Shown: positions 51,714 to 61,123, numbered from the stretch's first letter. The stretch is DNA of 64,000 nucleotides from Streptomyces sp. NL15-2K (GCF_030551255.1 NZ_CP130630.1:11779001-11843000); one strand, 5' to 3'. Numbers and translations are program-made. The notes: a model not told the origin generated them from the sequence alone.

Positions 51714-52442
51714 GTGGAGGAGTCGGTACTCGGCGGCGGCGCCGTGAACGAGGTCGTCCGGGTCGGAGCGACCGTGCGGCGAACGCCGTCGCCGAGGACA
51801 CGGTACGTACGGGACGTGCTCGCGCTGTTCGAGCGGCGGGGGTGGGCGGGGGCGCCCCGGTTCCTGGGGACGGACGAGCGGGGCCGGGAGATCTTCGACT
51901 ACGTCGAGGGGCGGGCGGCGCTCACACCACGGGAGCGGGCCGCCGCCCGCACCGACGCCTGCCTCGTACGCGTGGCCCGGCTCGTCCGCGCGTTCCACGA
52001 CCTGACGCACGGCACACCGCTCGCCGGCGACCAGGACGTCGTGTGCCACAACGACCTCGCCCCGAAGAACACCGTGTACACCGTGACGGGCGACGAGTGG
52101 CGGCCGGTCGCCTTCATCGACTGGGACATCGCGGCCCCGGGTGAGCGGGTCCACGATGTCGCCCATGTGTGCTGGCAGTACCTGGATCTGGGACCCGGGG
52201 TGACCGATGTGCGGGAGGCGGCCCGCGGGATCCGGCTCGTCTGCGACACCTACGGCCTCGACGGACGCGACCGGCTCCTCGACACGATCCTGTGGTGGCA
52301 GGACCGCTGCTGGCGCGGGATCCAGGAGGGCGCCGAGCGCGGCGAACCGGCCATGGTCGGGCTGCGCGAGAGCGGGGCCGTTGACGAGGTGCGGGTCGCG
52401 TGGGAATGGGTGAACGCTCACCGTCGTGAACTCTCAGCCTGA
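51714..52442 (+). CDS. Phosphotransferase (APH family)
   Basis: A 242-residue kinase-fold protein with catalytic loop VVCHNDLAPKNTVY (HxDxxxxN) and metal-binding AFIDWDIAAPGERVHDVA. It is shorter than typical aminoglycoside phosphotransferases and lacks the N-terminal nucleotide lobe lysine of those enzymes. It begins at a GTG at 51714 after GGAGGTGG. Its substrate is unknown; many such proteins in this genus have metabolic roles. Confidence 0.86.
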   Translation: MEESVLGGGAVNEVVRVGATVRRTPSPRTRYVRDVLALFERRGWAGAPRFLGTDERGREIFDYVEGRAALTPRERAAARTDACLVRVARLVRAFHDLTHGTPLAGDQDVVCHNDLAPKNTVYTVTGDEWRPVAFIDWDIAAPGERVHDVAHVCWQYLDLGPGVTDVREAARGIRLVCDTYGLDGRDRLLDTILWWQDRCWRGIQEGAERGEPAMVGLRESGAVDEVRVAWEWVNAHRRELSA

Positions 52443-52490
52443 CTGTAGGGGCCAGGGCCAGGGCCAGGGGCCTTGCGGGCCGGCATTGAA

Positions 52491-52513
52491 ATGCAGGTAA
52501 TTGCCTGCATAAT
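52491..52513. promoter_or_regulatory. Palindromic operator overlapping the ArsR-fusion promoter
   Basis: ATGCAGGTAATTGCCTGCAT at 52491-52510 is a palindrome with 7-base arms and a near-symmetric centre. CATAAT at 52508-52513 overlaps its right end and resembles a -10 hexamer. The location, 32 bases before the ATG, fits autorepression by the encoded ArsR-type domain. Confidence 0.6.
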
Positions 52514-52544
52514 GTTGAGTGTGCGCTCAGGAGACGACCCCGCT

Positions 52545-53312
52545 ATGGACAAAGCCTTCAAGGCGCTGGCCGACGACACACGCAGGCGACTGCTCGACCG
52601 GCTGCACGAGCGGGCCGGTCAGACGCTGGGAGAGCTGTGCGAGCACATCGACATGACGCGTCAGTCGGTGACCCAGCATCTGTCCGTCCTCGAGGCCGCC
52701 AACCTGGTCAGCACGGTGCGGCGGGGACGGGAGAAGCTCCACTACCTCAACCCCGTCCCGCTCCACGAGATCCAGGAGCGGTGGATCGAGAAGTTCGAGC
52801 GCCCGCGCCTGAGCGCGCTCGGGGCCGTGAAGCGACGAGCTGAGGAAGCCATGACCGACAAGCCGACATTCGTGTACGTCATTTACATCGAGAGCACGCC
52901 CGGAAAAGTCTGGGAGGCACTCACCGACGCCGACCTGACCGCCGCCTACTGGGGCCACAGCAACGTCTCGGACTGGCGGCCCGGCTCACGCTGGGAGCAC
53001 GTACGGACGGACGGTTCCGGCATCGCCGACGTGGTCGGCACCGTGGTGGAGAGCGAGCGACCGACCCGCCTCGTCACCACCTGGGCCGCGCCCGAGGAGG
53101 AGGGGCGGCGGGACCGGCACTCCCGGGTGACCTTCGACATCCGGCCGCACGACGACATCGTCCGGCTCACCGTCACCCACGAGGACCTCGCCGACGAGGG
53201 TGAGCGCGCCGACGCGGCCTCCGGCTGGCCGGCGGTGCTGTCCAACCTCAAGTCGCTCCTGGAGACCGGCAGGCCGTTGCCGCAGGAGCCGTGGGCGGTG
53301 CCGGCCCGCTGA
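52545..53312 (+). CDS. ArsR-type regulator fused to an SRPBCC (AHSA1) domain
   Basis: A 255-residue fusion. Residues 1-105 are an ArsR winged helix (FKALADDTRRRLLDRLHE, DMTRQSVTQHLSVLEAANLV, GREKLHYLNPVPLHEI). Residues about 110-255 are an SRPBCC/AHSA1 ligand-binding fold (FVYVIYIESTPGKVWEALTD, AAYWGHSNVSDWRPGS, RLTVTHEDLADEGE). In most bacteria these are two adjacent genes, so this is a one-component sensor whose ligand probably binds the SRPBCC cavity. The ATG at 52545 follows AGGAG; the palindrome upstream is its likely operator. Confidence 0.9.
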   Translation: MDKAFKALADDTRRRLLDRLHERAGQTLGELCEHIDMTRQSVTQHLSVLEAANLVSTVRRGREKLHYLNPVPLHEIQERWIEKFERPRLSALGAVKRRAEEAMTDKPTFVYVIYIESTPGKVWEALTDADLTAAYWGHSNVSDWRPGSRWEHVRTDGSGIADVVGTVVESERPTRLVTTWAAPEEEGRRDRHSRVTFDIRPHDDIVRLTVTHEDLADEGERADAASGWPAVLSNLKSLLETGRPLPQEPWAVPAR

Positions 53313-53390
53313 GCGGACGGCTCATGGCATGCGTCGGGCCGGTCCACGCCCCCGCGGACCGACCCGACGTGTCCTGTGCTCCTCCGGGTG

Positions 53391-53831
53391 TTACGTCCTG
53401 GGGGCGCTCCTCGCCGCCGTACCGATGCACATCAGCCCCAGGATCACGGCCAGGGCGCCGATGACGACGTTGTTCCAGATGACCCCGGCGTCCGGGCTCT
53501 CGCCGACGATCCACGGCGAGATGATCATCCACACGCCCATCGCGCACATGGCCCAGCTCAGGCCGTACATGCGCTCCGGGGCACGGGTGAACCCGAGGGC
53601 CAGCAGTCCGATCGCGATGCCCACGATCAGGTTGTGCGTCACGAGCGGGGGCTGGCTCGTCGTGAAGTGGAGTATCCAGGGGGATACGGCGCAGTACAGA
53701 CCGAGCAGGAACACCGGTCCGTCCACGAGCGCCACATCGCGACCGCCGAGCACACGGGCGTAGCGTGCCCGCATTTCTGAGGCATCAGGGTGGGTGGTGA
53801 TGTCACCTCTGGTGGGCGAGACGTTGGCCAT
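53391..53831 (-). CDS. SPW-repeat membrane protein
   Basis: A 146-residue protein with four hydrophobic segments. It has the two SPW motifs (SPWILHF and SPWIVGE) that define the family, and both halves show the G(L/V)WxxxSPW layout. It is likely an integral membrane protein of unknown function. AGGAG precedes the ATG at 53831. An AT-rich gap with a T-rich stretch near 53910 separates it from the divergent small gene. Confidence 0.88.
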   Translation of the reverse strand: MANVSPTRGDITTHPDASEMRARYARVLGGRDVALVDGPVFLLGLYCAVSPWILHFTTSQPPLVTHNLIVGIAIGLLALGFTRAPERMYGLSWAMCAMGVWMIISPWIVGESPDAGVIWNNVVIGALAVILGLMCIGTAARSAPRT

Positions 53832-54044
53832 GATTCGTCTCCTTTGACTTACAGGCCTGACCGCGTCTGGTGCGGTATGCGGTAAGCGCCGCGTAGATTC
53901 ATTTTGCGCTTATTTTTTCCTTATGTGTAGAGGTTGTAGGAGTTGGCGTCCGGCAGCGGCCCGCGACGGCGAGTTTTGAGCTGACATGACATGTCCGCGG
54001 AGATCGCGGGCAAGCGAGTTGTTAACAGAACGGGAGGTGCCGCT

Positions 54045-54212
54045 ATGGGCGCGAAGGTGTTGGAGCGGTTTCCCGCGGGGGCTCCGCGCGGATCGTGGCC
54101 GGCGGAGGAGTACGCCGCGGCGCGCCGTGCCGAGGGTGAGCCCGCGACTGTCGTGATGGACCTGAAGTCGGACGCGTTCCTCGTGGTGGTCCCGGCCCGC
54201 GACGAGGACTGA
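54045..54212 (+). CDS. Small conserved hypothetical protein
   Basis: A 55-residue protein (KVLERFPAGAPRGSWPAEEY, then VVMDLKSDAFLVVVPARDED) that I do not recognise. GGGAGGTG at 54032-54039 is a strong ribosome-binding site at the right distance from the ATG at 54045, which supports real translation. No motif or membrane segment is visible. Confidence 0.65.
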   Translation: MGAKVLERFPAGAPRGSWPAEEYAAARRAEGEPATVVMDLKSDAFLVVVPARDED

Positions 54213-54562
54213 CCGGGGGCATGCGGCGCGGCCCGCAACTGGTGGCAACGGCCGGTTCAAGGATGTCCCGGTCTCCTTGACGCCCGTCGACGCCTACTGC
54301 GACGACCATCGGCATGACGATGCGACTGGACCTCACGCGGCGACACCACGTCGACCTCGCGCGCGTCTCCAGCGCCTCCTGTTGCTGCTTCGCGGCCCGA
54401 TCCTCGATCCTCCTGATCCGCCGCCCTCCGCTGTTCGCTTTCCGCGCCGCGCCTGTCTTCCACTGATTTCATTCTCCCGATCCCGTCGCGCGCGCTGTCG
54501 ATCCGGGGGCCCGCCGTTCGTGTAGGAGGTGAGTGAACGCCACGAGGCCCGAGGAGGCCGTC
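54213..54562. other. Gene-free gap with pyrimidine-rich tract
   Basis: This 350-base gap has no convincing gene. Its middle (54360-54490) is rich in C and T on the plus strand. The last 70 bases hold a candidate ECF42 promoter. Confidence 0.4.
54496..54522 (+). promoter_or_regulatory. Candidate ECF42 promoter
   Basis: TGTCGA at 54496-54501 and CGTG at 54519-54522 are separated by 17 bases upstream of the YciI gene. The reported ECF42 motif is TGTCGA in the -35 and CGA/TC in the -10 region, so the -10 here deviates at its last base. It would allow autoregulation of the YciI-ECF42 operon. Confidence 0.5.
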
Positions 54563-54916
54563 ATGAAGTACTACCTGCTCAACGTGATGCAGCCGGTGGG
54601 GGAGCCGCCCGCCCCGGAGGTCCTGGCCGAGATCGAGAAGAACCTCGACGCCCTCAACCGTGAGCTGCGGGAAGCGGGCGCCTGGGTCTTCGCCGGGGGA
54701 CTGCACGGCCCGGAGTCGTCGACCGTGCTGCGCCCGCGCGACGGCGATGTCCTCGTCACCGACGGCCCGTACGCCGAGGGCAAGGAGATGCTCGGCGGCA
54801 TCAGCCTCATCAAGGCGCCCGACCTGGACGCCGCCCTGGAGTGGGGCCGCAAGCTGGCGCTGGCGACCACCCTGCCGATCGAGGTGCGGCCGTTCATGGG
54901 CGAAGCCGCGGACTGA
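54563..54916 (+). CDS. YciI/DGPF-domain protein, ECF42-associated
   Basis: A 117-residue protein with the DGPF/YCII motif [22 protein letters not shown] and an N-terminal [12 protein letters not shown] strand. DGPF proteins are conserved partners of ECF42 sigma factors. The ATG at 54563 follows GAGGAGG; an upstream GTG at 54533 would add ten residues after AGGAGGT. The stop codon overlaps the sigma factor start by one base. Confidence 0.9.
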   Translation: MKYYLLNVMQPVGEPPAPEVLAEIEKNLDALNRELREAGAWVFAGGLHGPESSTVLRPRDGDVLVTDGPYAEGKEMLGGISLIKAPDLDAALEWGRKLALATTLPIEVRPFMGEAAD

Positions 54917-56106
54917 TGGCCACGGACATCGAGGCCGTCTTCCGCGCGGAGTACGGCCGCGCGGTCGCCGTCCTGGTCCGCTTCCTCGGCGACATCGACC
55001 TGGCCGAGGAAGCGGTCCAGGACGCCTTCACCACGGCCGTCCAGCGCTGGCCGGAGACCGGCGTGCCGCCGAGCCCGGCCGGCTGGATCATCACCACCGC
55101 CCGCAACCGTGCGATCGACCGGCTGCGCCGGGAGGCCAAGCGGGACGAACGGCACGCCCAGGCGGCCCTGCTGAACGTCCCTGACGCACCGCCCGAGGAG
55201 GGCCCCGTGCGCGACGACCGGCTCCGCCTGATCTTCACCTGCTGCCACCCCGCTCTCGCCGCTCCGGCGCAGGTCGCCCTCACCCTGCGCCTCCTCGGCG
55301 GGCTCACCACGGCCCAGATCGCCCGTGCCTTCCTGGTGCCCGAGCCGACCATGGCGCAGAGGCTGGTGCGGGCCAAGGCCAAGATCCGCGACGCGCGCAT
55401 CCCGTACCGGGTGCCTCGGGACGCCGACCTTCCGGACCGGCTCAAGGGGGTCCTGGCCGTCGTCTACCTGATCTTCAACCAGGGGTACGAGGGGGAGGCG
55501 GACCTGTGCGCCGAGGCCGTACGCCTCGGCCGTCTGCTGGCCGAGTTGATGCCGGACGAGCCCGAGGTCACCGGCCTGCTCGCGCTGATGCTGCTCGTCG
55601 AGTCGCGCAGGTCCGCCCGGCAGGACGAGCACGGCGAGCTCGTGCCGCTGCCCGAGCAGGATCGCGGCCGCTGGGACGGTGCCCTGATCGCCGAGGGACA
55701 GTCGCTCGTCCGCCGGTGCCTGCGCCGGAACCAGCCGGGGCCGTACCAGATCCAGGCCGCGATCCAGGCCGTGCACAGCGACGCGTCGACCGCCGACGCC
55801 ACGGACTGGGGGCAGATCGTGCAGCTGTACGACCAGCTCATGGCTCTCGCGCCCAGCCCCGTCGTGGCCCTGAACAGGGCGGTCGCCGTGGCCGAGACCG
55901 AGGGCCCGCGGCAGGCCCTCGACCTGGTGGACGACCTGGACCTCGACGGTTACCACGTCTTCCACGCGGTCCGCGCCGACCTCCTGCGCCGCCTCGGCCG
56001 CGACACGGAGGCCGTACGGGCGTACGAGGCGGCCATCGCCCTGACGGAGAACCCGGCGGAGCACGCCTTCCTCGAACGCCGCCGACGGGAACTCGCCCCG
56101 ACGTGA
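54916..56106 (+). CDS. ECF42-family RNA polymerase sigma factor
   Basis: A 396-residue ECF sigma factor. Regions sigma2 ([35 protein letters not shown]) and sigma4 ([36 protein letters not shown]) are followed by the long DUF6596/TPR-like C-terminal extension (about 180-396) that defines ECF42. The extension contains [21 protein letters not shown] and [14 protein letters not shown]. It replaces an anti-sigma factor in controlling activity. The gene is translationally coupled to the DGPF gene (TGATG). Confidence 0.92.
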   Translation: MATDIEAVFRAEYGRAVAVLVRFLGDIDLAEEAVQDAFTTAVQRWPETGVPPSPAGWIITTARNRAIDRLRREAKRDERHAQAALLNVPDAPPEEGPVRDDRLRLIFTCCHPALAAPAQVALTLRLLGGLTTAQIARAFLVPEPTMAQRLVRAKAKIRDARIPYRVPRDADLPDRLKGVLAVVYLIFNQGYEGEADLCAEAVRLGRLLAELMPDEPEVTGLLALMLLVESRRSARQDEHGELVPLPEQDRGRWDGALIAEGQSLVRRCLRRNQPGPYQIQAAIQAVHSDASTADATDWGQIVQLYDQLMALAPSPVVALNRAVAVAETEGPRQALDLVDDLDLDGYHVFHAVRADLLRRLGRDTEAVRAYEAAIALTENPAEHAFLERRRRELAPT

Positions 56107-56116
56107 TCGCTCGCCC

Positions 56117-56809
56117 TCACACGCTGAGCGCCTCCCGCACCGCCACCTCGCCCTCCTCGCCACCCTCCCCGGACGATGTGACCCGCCCGGCCTCCAGGAC
56201 GTAGTACCGCTGCGCCGCCCGCATCGCGAAGCCCACATGCTGCTCGACCAGCAGGACCGAAAGCCCGCCGCGGGCGGCCAGGGCGAGGATCGTCTCCTCG
56301 ATCTCGGCCACGACGGACGGCTGGATGCCCTCCGTCGGCTCGTCGAGCAGCAGCAGCCGAGGCTCCGTCACCAGGGCGCGAGCGATGGCGAGCTGCTGCC
56401 GCTGACCGCCGGAGAGCAGGCCCGCGCGGCGGTGGGACAGCGCCCGCAGCGCCGGGAACAGGTCCAGAGCCTCGGCGATCGCCTCCCTGCCGCGTTTGCG
56501 GCCGTCCGCGACCAGCTGGAGGTTCTCGGCGGTGGTCAGATGCGGGAACGACTGCTGGCCCTGCGGGACGTACGCCATGCCCCGCGCCACCCGCTCGTGC
56601 GGCCGGCGGCGGGTGATGTCCTCGCCGTCGAGCCGGACCGTGCCGCTGCTCGGCGTGAGCAGCCCGACGGCCGCGCGCAGCAGCGTGCTCTTGCCGGCGC
56701 CGTTGTGCCCGAGCACGGCGGCCACCCCGTCCTTCGGCACTTCGACGGTGACCCCGTGCAGGACGGTGCTGCGGTGGTAGCCGACGCGGACGTCGTCGAT
56801 CTGGAGCAT
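56117..56809 (-). CDS. urtE: Urea ABC transporter ATP-binding subunit UrtE
   Basis: A 230-residue ABC ATPase of the branched-chain/urea (LivF-like) type, with Walker A GHNGAGKST, signature LLSGGQRQQ and Walker B LLLLDEPTEG followed by a switch His (VEQHVG). It is the last gene of the urt operon and its start overlaps the urtD stop by one base. The C-terminus has an acidic Gly-rich tail. Confidence 0.93.
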   Translation of the reverse strand: MLQIDDVRVGYHRSTVLHGVTVEVPKDGVAAVLGHNGAGKSTLLRAAVGLLTPSSGTVRLDGEDITRRRPHERVARGMAYVPQGQQSFPHLTTAENLQLVADGRKRGREAIAEALDLFPALRALSHRRAGLLSGGQRQQLAIARALVTEPRLLLLDEPTEGIQPSVVAEIEETILALAARGGLSVLLVEQHVGFAMRAAQRYYVLEAGRVTSSGEGGEEGEVAVREALSV

Positions 56810-57582
56810 CACGCCTCCTGTACGGCCGCATCGGTGGTGGCCTCGGTGGCCGCGTGCCCGAGGTACACCTCCTGCACCTTCGGATCCGCCTGCACCTGGG
56901 CCACCGTGCCCTCGCTGAGCACCCTGCCCGCGTGCAGCACGCTGACGCTGCGCGCGAAGGACCGCATGAAGTCCATGTCGTGCTCGATGACGACCACGGT
57001 CCGCTCCGCGCTGATCCGCTCCAGCAGCTCGCCGGTCGCCTGCCGTTCGTCGTGGCTCATGCCTGCCACCGGCTCGTCGAGCAGCAGCAGCCGTACGTCC
57101 TGCACGAGCAGCATGCCGATCTCCAGCCACTGCTTCTGGCCGTGCGCGAGCGTCCCGGCGGGGGAATCGGCGAGCTCGGTGAGCCCGACCGTCTCCATCG
57201 CCTCGGCGACCGGCTCGGGCACGCCCTTGCGGCGGCGCAGCATGGTCCACATGCCGCGGCCGGCGCCCGCCGCGATGTCCAGGTTCTGAAGGACCGTCAA
57301 CTCCTCGAAGACGGTGGCCGTCTGGAACGTACGGCCGATCCCGGACCGGGCGATCCTGTGCACGCTCCGCCCGAGCAACTCCGCGCCGCCGAAGCGCACC
57401 GAGCCCTCCGCCCTCACCAGACCGGTGACCGCGTCGACGAGGGTGGTCTTGCCCGCGCCGTTCGGCCCGATGAGGAAGCGCAGATCGCCCGGGCCGACAT
57501 CGAGGTCCACCCCGTCGACGGCGGTGAAACCGTCGAAGGAGACCCGTAGTTGACGTATCTCGAGTCCCGCGAGCTCGCTCAT
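56809..57582 (-). CDS. urtD: Urea ABC transporter ATP-binding subunit UrtD
   Basis: A 257-residue ABC ATPase (LivG-like) with Walker A GPNGAGKTT, Walker B LLLLDEPVAGM, and the signature AHGQKQWLEI, in which HGQ replaces SGGQ, as is usual in UrtD. The start overlaps the urtC stop by ATGA. It pairs with UrtE as the nucleotide-binding heterodimer. Confidence 0.93.
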   Translation of the reverse strand: MSELAGLEIRQLRVSFDGFTAVDGVDLDVGPGDLRFLIGPNGAGKTTLVDAVTGLVRAEGSVRFGGAELLGRSVHRIARSGIGRTFQTATVFEELTVLQNLDIAAGAGRGMWTMLRRRKGVPEPVAEAMETVGLTELADSPAGTLAHGQKQWLEIGMLLVQDVRLLLLDEPVAGMSHDERQATGELLERISAERTVVVIEHDMDFMRSFARSVSVLHAGRVLSEGTVAQVQADPKVQEVYLGHAATEATTDAAVQEA

Positions 57583-58667
57583 GCCGCTTCTCCCACCGGT
57601 ACGACGGCCGCCGCCTTCTTCCGTCGGGTCCCGCGCCGCCGTACGAACACCGCCAGTGAGGCGAGACCGCCGGGCAGGAACGCCAGGGCGACGATGAACA
57701 GCAGCCCCTGGAAGTACGTCCAGGCCGCCGGGAACTCCTCCGACAGCGCCGTCTTCGCCCAGGCGACGGCGACCGCGCCGAGCACCGCGCCGACCAGGCT
57801 GGCCCGGCCGCCCACCGCCGCGCCGATGACGAACTCGATGGACGGCACGATGCCGATCAGCGCGGGCGAGATGATGCCCACGGCCGGCACGAACAGCGCG
57901 CCGGCGAGGCCCGCCATGCCCGCCGCCACGACGTACGCGACCAGCTTGACGTTGGCCGGGTCGTAGCCGAGGAAGCGCACCCGCTCCTCCGAGTCCCGTA
58001 CGGCGACCAGGAGTTCGCCGTACCGGCTCTGGATCAGCTGGCGCGCGAGGGCCATCAGGAGCAGCAGGGCGGCGGCGATGATGAAATACACCATCCGCTG
58101 GTTGACCGGGTCGTTGAGGTCGTAGCCGAAGAAGCCCTGGATGTCGGTGAGTCCGTTGGTGCCGCCGGTCGTGGCCTGCTGGCCGATCAGCCAGATCGCG
58201 AAGGCGGCGGCGAGCGCCTGGCTCAGGATCGCGAAGTAGGCGCCCTTGACCCGGCGCCGGAAGATGAACAAGCCGAGCAGCGCCGCGACCACCATGGGCA
58301 GCAGCACGGTGGCCGCGAGCGCGAACACCGGGTTCGTGAACGGCTGCCACCACCAGGGCAGTTCGGTGGCGGTGCCGTACAGCTGCATGAAGTCCGGCAG
58401 GTTCCCGGGCCCCGCGTCGGCGATCTTCAGGTGCATCGCCATCGCGTAGCCGCCGAGGCCGAAGAACACGCCCTGACCGAGCGTCAGCAGCCCGCCGCGG
58501 CCCCAGGCCAGACAGATCCCGACGGCGACCATGGCCGTGCACAGGTACTTGGCGAGCAGCCCGAGCCGGAATTCGGACAGGGCGAGCGGGGCGAGGGCGA
58601 AGAGGAGGACCGCGGCCCCGGCGAAACCCGCCCAGGCCCGCACCGAGCCACCTTTCAGAAGGTTCAT
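57579..58667 (-). CDS. urtC: Urea ABC transporter permease UrtC
   Basis: A 362-residue permease with about ten hydrophobic helices. It contains GICLAWGRGGLLTLGQGVFFGLGGYAMAMHL and GTNGLTDIQGFFGYDL, typical of UrtC, and the EAA-like loop ESEERVRFLGYDPANVKLVAYVV. The start overlaps the urtB stop by ATGA. Confidence 0.93.
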   Translation of the reverse strand: MNLLKGGSVRAWAGFAGAAVLLFALAPLALSEFRLGLLAKYLCTAMVAVGICLAWGRGGLLTLGQGVFFGLGGYAMAMHLKIADAGPGNLPDFMQLYGTATELPWWWQPFTNPVFALAATVLLPMVVAALLGLFIFRRRVKGAYFAILSQALAAAFAIWLIGQQATTGGTNGLTDIQGFFGYDLNDPVNQRMVYFIIAAALLLLMALARQLIQSRYGELLVAVRDSEERVRFLGYDPANVKLVAYVVAAGMAGLAGALFVPAVGIISPALIGIVPSIEFVIGAAVGGRASLVGAVLGAVAVAWAKTALSEEFPAAWTYFQGLLFIVALAFLPGGLASLAVFVRRRGTRRKKAAAVVPVGEAA

Positions 58668-59560
58668 ACGAGACTCCTCGTACGCAGCGTGTACAGCCCC
58701 TGCGGCCGCCACTGGAGGAACGCGACGATGGCGACGAGCACCAGCACCTTGGCGACGCTGACGGTGGTGGAGTACTCCAGGACCGACTGCAGCACGCCCA
58801 GCACGAAGGCGACGATCACCGTCCCCCTGAGCTGCCCGATACCGCCGACCACGATCACCAGGAAGGCGTCGATGATGACGTTGGTGCCCATCGTCGGCCC
58901 GATCGGCCCGACCAGCGTCAGCGCGACGCCCGCGACGCCCGCCAGCCCGGACCCTATGAAGAAGGCCGTGCGGTCGACCCGGCTGGTGGAGATCCCGGAC
59001 ACCTCGGCGAGGTCCCGGCTCTGCACCACGGCCCGGATCCGGCGGCCCAGCGGCGTCAGCCGCAGCGTCAGCGACAGCGCGACCACCGCCGCCACGGCCA
59101 GCCCCAGGATGAACAGGCGGCTGTTGGCGACGGTGAGGGGATCGTCACCGCCGATGAGGGTGATGTTCCCGGTCAGCCAGTCGGGCGCCCGGGTCTGCAC
59201 GTTCGGCGCGCCGAAGATGTCCCGGGCGAGCTGCTGGAGCATCAACGAGACACCCCACGTGACGAGAAGAGTGTCGAGCGGCCGCAGATACAGGCGCCGT
59301 ATCAGCAGCCATTCGAGCAGCGCGCCGAGGGCGCCGGAGACGAGAAAGGCGACGGGCAGCGCGACGAGAAGTGAGATTCCGGCGCCGGAAATGGATTTCT
59401 GCAGGACGTACGTGGTGTAGGCGCCGGCCATGATGAACTCGCCGTGGGCCATGTTGATGACGTTCATCTGGCCGAAGGTGAGCGAGAGGCCGAGCGCGAT
59501 GAGCAGCAGGACGGCACCGATGCTGATGCCGGTGAAGGTCTGACCGAGGATCACGGTCAT
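58664..59560 (-). CDS. urtB: Urea ABC transporter permease UrtB
   Basis: A 298-residue permease of the LivH type. The start FTGISIGAVLLLIALGLSLTFGQMNVINMAHGEF is diagnostic, and RDLAEVSGISTSRVDRTAFFIGSG is the cytoplasmic coupling loop. It follows urtA after a 59-base gap that holds a strong hairpin. Confidence 0.93.
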   Translation of the reverse strand: MTVILGQTFTGISIGAVLLLIALGLSLTFGQMNVINMAHGEFIMAGAYTTYVLQKSISGAGISLLVALPVAFLVSGALGALLEWLLIRRLYLRPLDTLLVTWGVSLMLQQLARDIFGAPNVQTRAPDWLTGNITLIGGDDPLTVANSRLFILGLAVAAVVALSLTLRLTPLGRRIRAVVQSRDLAEVSGISTSRVDRTAFFIGSGLAGVAGVALTLVGPIGPTMGTNVIIDAFLVIVVGGIGQLRGTVIVAFVLGVLQSVLEYSTTVSVAKVLVLVAIVAFLQWRPQGLYTLRTRSLV

Positions 59561-59583
59561 ACGGCGGCTCCGGGAAGGGCGGT

Positions 59584-59610
59584 ACGCGGGGGCCGGGCGG
59601 GCCCCCGCGT
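59584..59610 (-). terminator. Intra-operon stem-loop between urtA and urtB
   Basis: ACGCGGGGGCC (59584-59594) and GGCCCCCGCGT (59600-59610) form a perfect 11-bp stem with a five-base loop in the gap after urtA. Such hairpins after substrate-binding-protein genes stop most transcripts or protect the upstream mRNA, so that more binding protein than permease is made. Confidence 0.75.
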
Positions 59611-59619
59611 GACGGTCGG

Positions 59620-60876
59620 TCAGGACAGGCCGGAGGCCCAGGAGTAGCCCTTGAGGAAGGGGTCCGGCTTGATGGGCTTGCCGGAGTCCCACACCTGCTC
59701 GATCAGACCGTCGCTGCCGATCTTGCCGATCCGGGCGGTCTTGTAGATGTGCTGCGAGGCACCGTCCACGGTGACCAGGCCCTCGGGCGCGTCGAAGGTG
59801 ATGCCGTCGGAGGCGGCTTTCACCTTCTCCGGGTCGAAGGACTTCGCCTTCTCGACCATCGCCTTCCACAGGTAGACCGAGGTGTACGCGGCCTCCATCG
59901 GGTCACTGGTCGGCTTGTCCGCGCCGTACTTGGCCTTGTACGCCTTCACGAACGTGGTGTTCGCCGCGCCCGGAGTGGTCTGGTAGTAGTTCCAGGCCGT
60001 CAACTGCCCTTCCAGGTACTGCGTCCCGATCGACTTGACCTCCTCCTCGGCGATCGACACCGAGACGACCGGCATGGTCGCGGCGCTCAGGCCGGCGGAC
60101 TTGTACTCCTTGAAGAAGGCCACGTTCGAGTCGCCGTTGAGGGTGTTGAAGACGGCGTCCGCCTTCGACGCCTTCACCTTGTTGGCGATCGTGCTGAACT
60201 CCGTGGAGCCCAGCGGCGCGTAGTCCTCGCCGAGGATCGTCATGCCGTTGGCCTTCGCGTACGCCTTGATCTCCTTGTTGGCGGTACGCGGGAAGACGTA
60301 GTCGCTGCCGACCAGGTAGAGCTTCTTCTTGCCCTGGCTCTTGAGGTAGTCCAGCGCGGGGATGATCTGCTGGTTGGTGGTCGCGCCCGTGTAGAAGATG
60401 TACGGCGACTCCTCCAGGCCCTCGTACTGCACGGGGTAGAAGAGCAGCGACTTGTTCTTCTCGAACACCGGCTTGACGGCCTTGCGGCTGGCGGAGGTCC
60501 AGCAGCCGAAGGTGGCCGCGACGCCGTCCTCCTTGATGAGCTTGGTGGCCTTCTCGGCGAAGGTCGGCCAGTCGGAGGCGCCGTCCTCGCTGATCGGCTT
60601 GATCTTCTTGCCGAGCACACCGCCCTTGGCGTTGATCTCCTGGATGGCGAGCAGCAGCGAGTTGCGTACGGTGACCTCGCTGATGGCCATCGTGCCGGAG
60701 AGGGAGTTGAGCAGGCCGACCTTGACCGTGTCGCCGCTCGCGTCGATCTTCGCGGCCTTGTCGGACGAATCGGCCGCGTCGGTCTTGGCGCCGCACGCCG
60801 AGAGCGCGACGACGGCCGCGAGTGCCGCGGTGCCGGCCAGGAGCCGGCGCCGGTGAATGCTGGGAACGCTGGACAA
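59620..60876 (-). CDS. urtA: Urea ABC transporter substrate-binding lipoprotein UrtA
   Basis: A 418-residue lipoprotein. The leader [20 protein letters not shown] ends in the lipobox LSAC, so the Cys becomes lipidated. The mature part matches UrtA ([69 protein letters not shown]). It captures urea or short amides for import as a nitrogen source. The TTG at 60876 follows GGGGGG. No urease gene is in the window, although urease is common elsewhere in streptomycete chromosomes. Confidence 0.93.
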   Translation of the reverse strand: MSSVPSIHRRRLLAGTAALAAVVALSACGAKTDAADSSDKAAKIDASGDTVKVGLLNSLSGTMAISEVTVRNSLLLAIQEINAKGGVLGKKIKPISEDGASDWPTFAEKATKLIKEDGVAATFGCWTSASRKAVKPVFEKNKSLLFYPVQYEGLEESPYIFYTGATTNQQIIPALDYLKSQGKKKLYLVGSDYVFPRTANKEIKAYAKANGMTILGEDYAPLGSTEFSTIANKVKASKADAVFNTLNGDSNVAFFKEYKSAGLSAATMPVVSVSIAEEEVKSIGTQYLEGQLTAWNYYQTTPGAANTTFVKAYKAKYGADKPTSDPMEAAYTSVYLWKAMVEKAKSFDPEKVKAASDGITFDAPEGLVTVDGASQHIYKTARIGKIGSDGLIEQVWDSGKPIKPDPFLKGYSWASGLS

Positions 60877-60971
60877 AAGAACCCCCCTTGTCCCCTATGA
60901 GGACACCTGAAAGGAAGAAATCAGCAGGAATCAGCAACCCTGAAGTGAGATCCACAGCCTCAAGTCATCCC

Positions 60972-60987
60972 GTTTCCGGTGCGTTTC
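60972..60987 (-). promoter_or_regulatory. GlnR-like half-sites upstream of urtA
   Basis: On the minus strand, GAAAC-N6-GAAAC occurs about 100 bases upstream of urtA. It matches the GAAAC halves and 6-base spacing of GlnR boxes, but the GTnAC partners are absent. Nitrogen control of urt is plausible but only weakly supported here. Confidence 0.3.
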
Positions 60988-61095
60988 GCGCTACTTTCCC
61001 GGCTGTATCTTCCGGTGCTCCGCAGGAAACAAGGGGAAAACAAAAAATCCCCGGACTGAATTCCGCAACGGAATTCACACGTCGCCCGAGGCATT

Positions 61096-61123
61096 CTAGA
61101 TACTTCCTGCGGGAAGTATCTAG
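61096..61123. repeat. Perfect CTAG-ended palindrome at the IS630 junction
   Basis: The arms CTAGATACTTCC (61096-61107) and GGAAGTATCTAG (61112-61123) form a perfect 12-bp stem with a TGCG loop. The IS630-family element was inserted into the last CTAG of this palindrome. Before insertion it lay between the AmiC-like gene and urtA on the same strand, so it was a terminator of the former or an operator of the latter. Confidence 0.75.

Noticed and set aside
56117..60876. Urease genes with the urea transporter
   Set aside because: No ureABC or accessory genes are present in the window.
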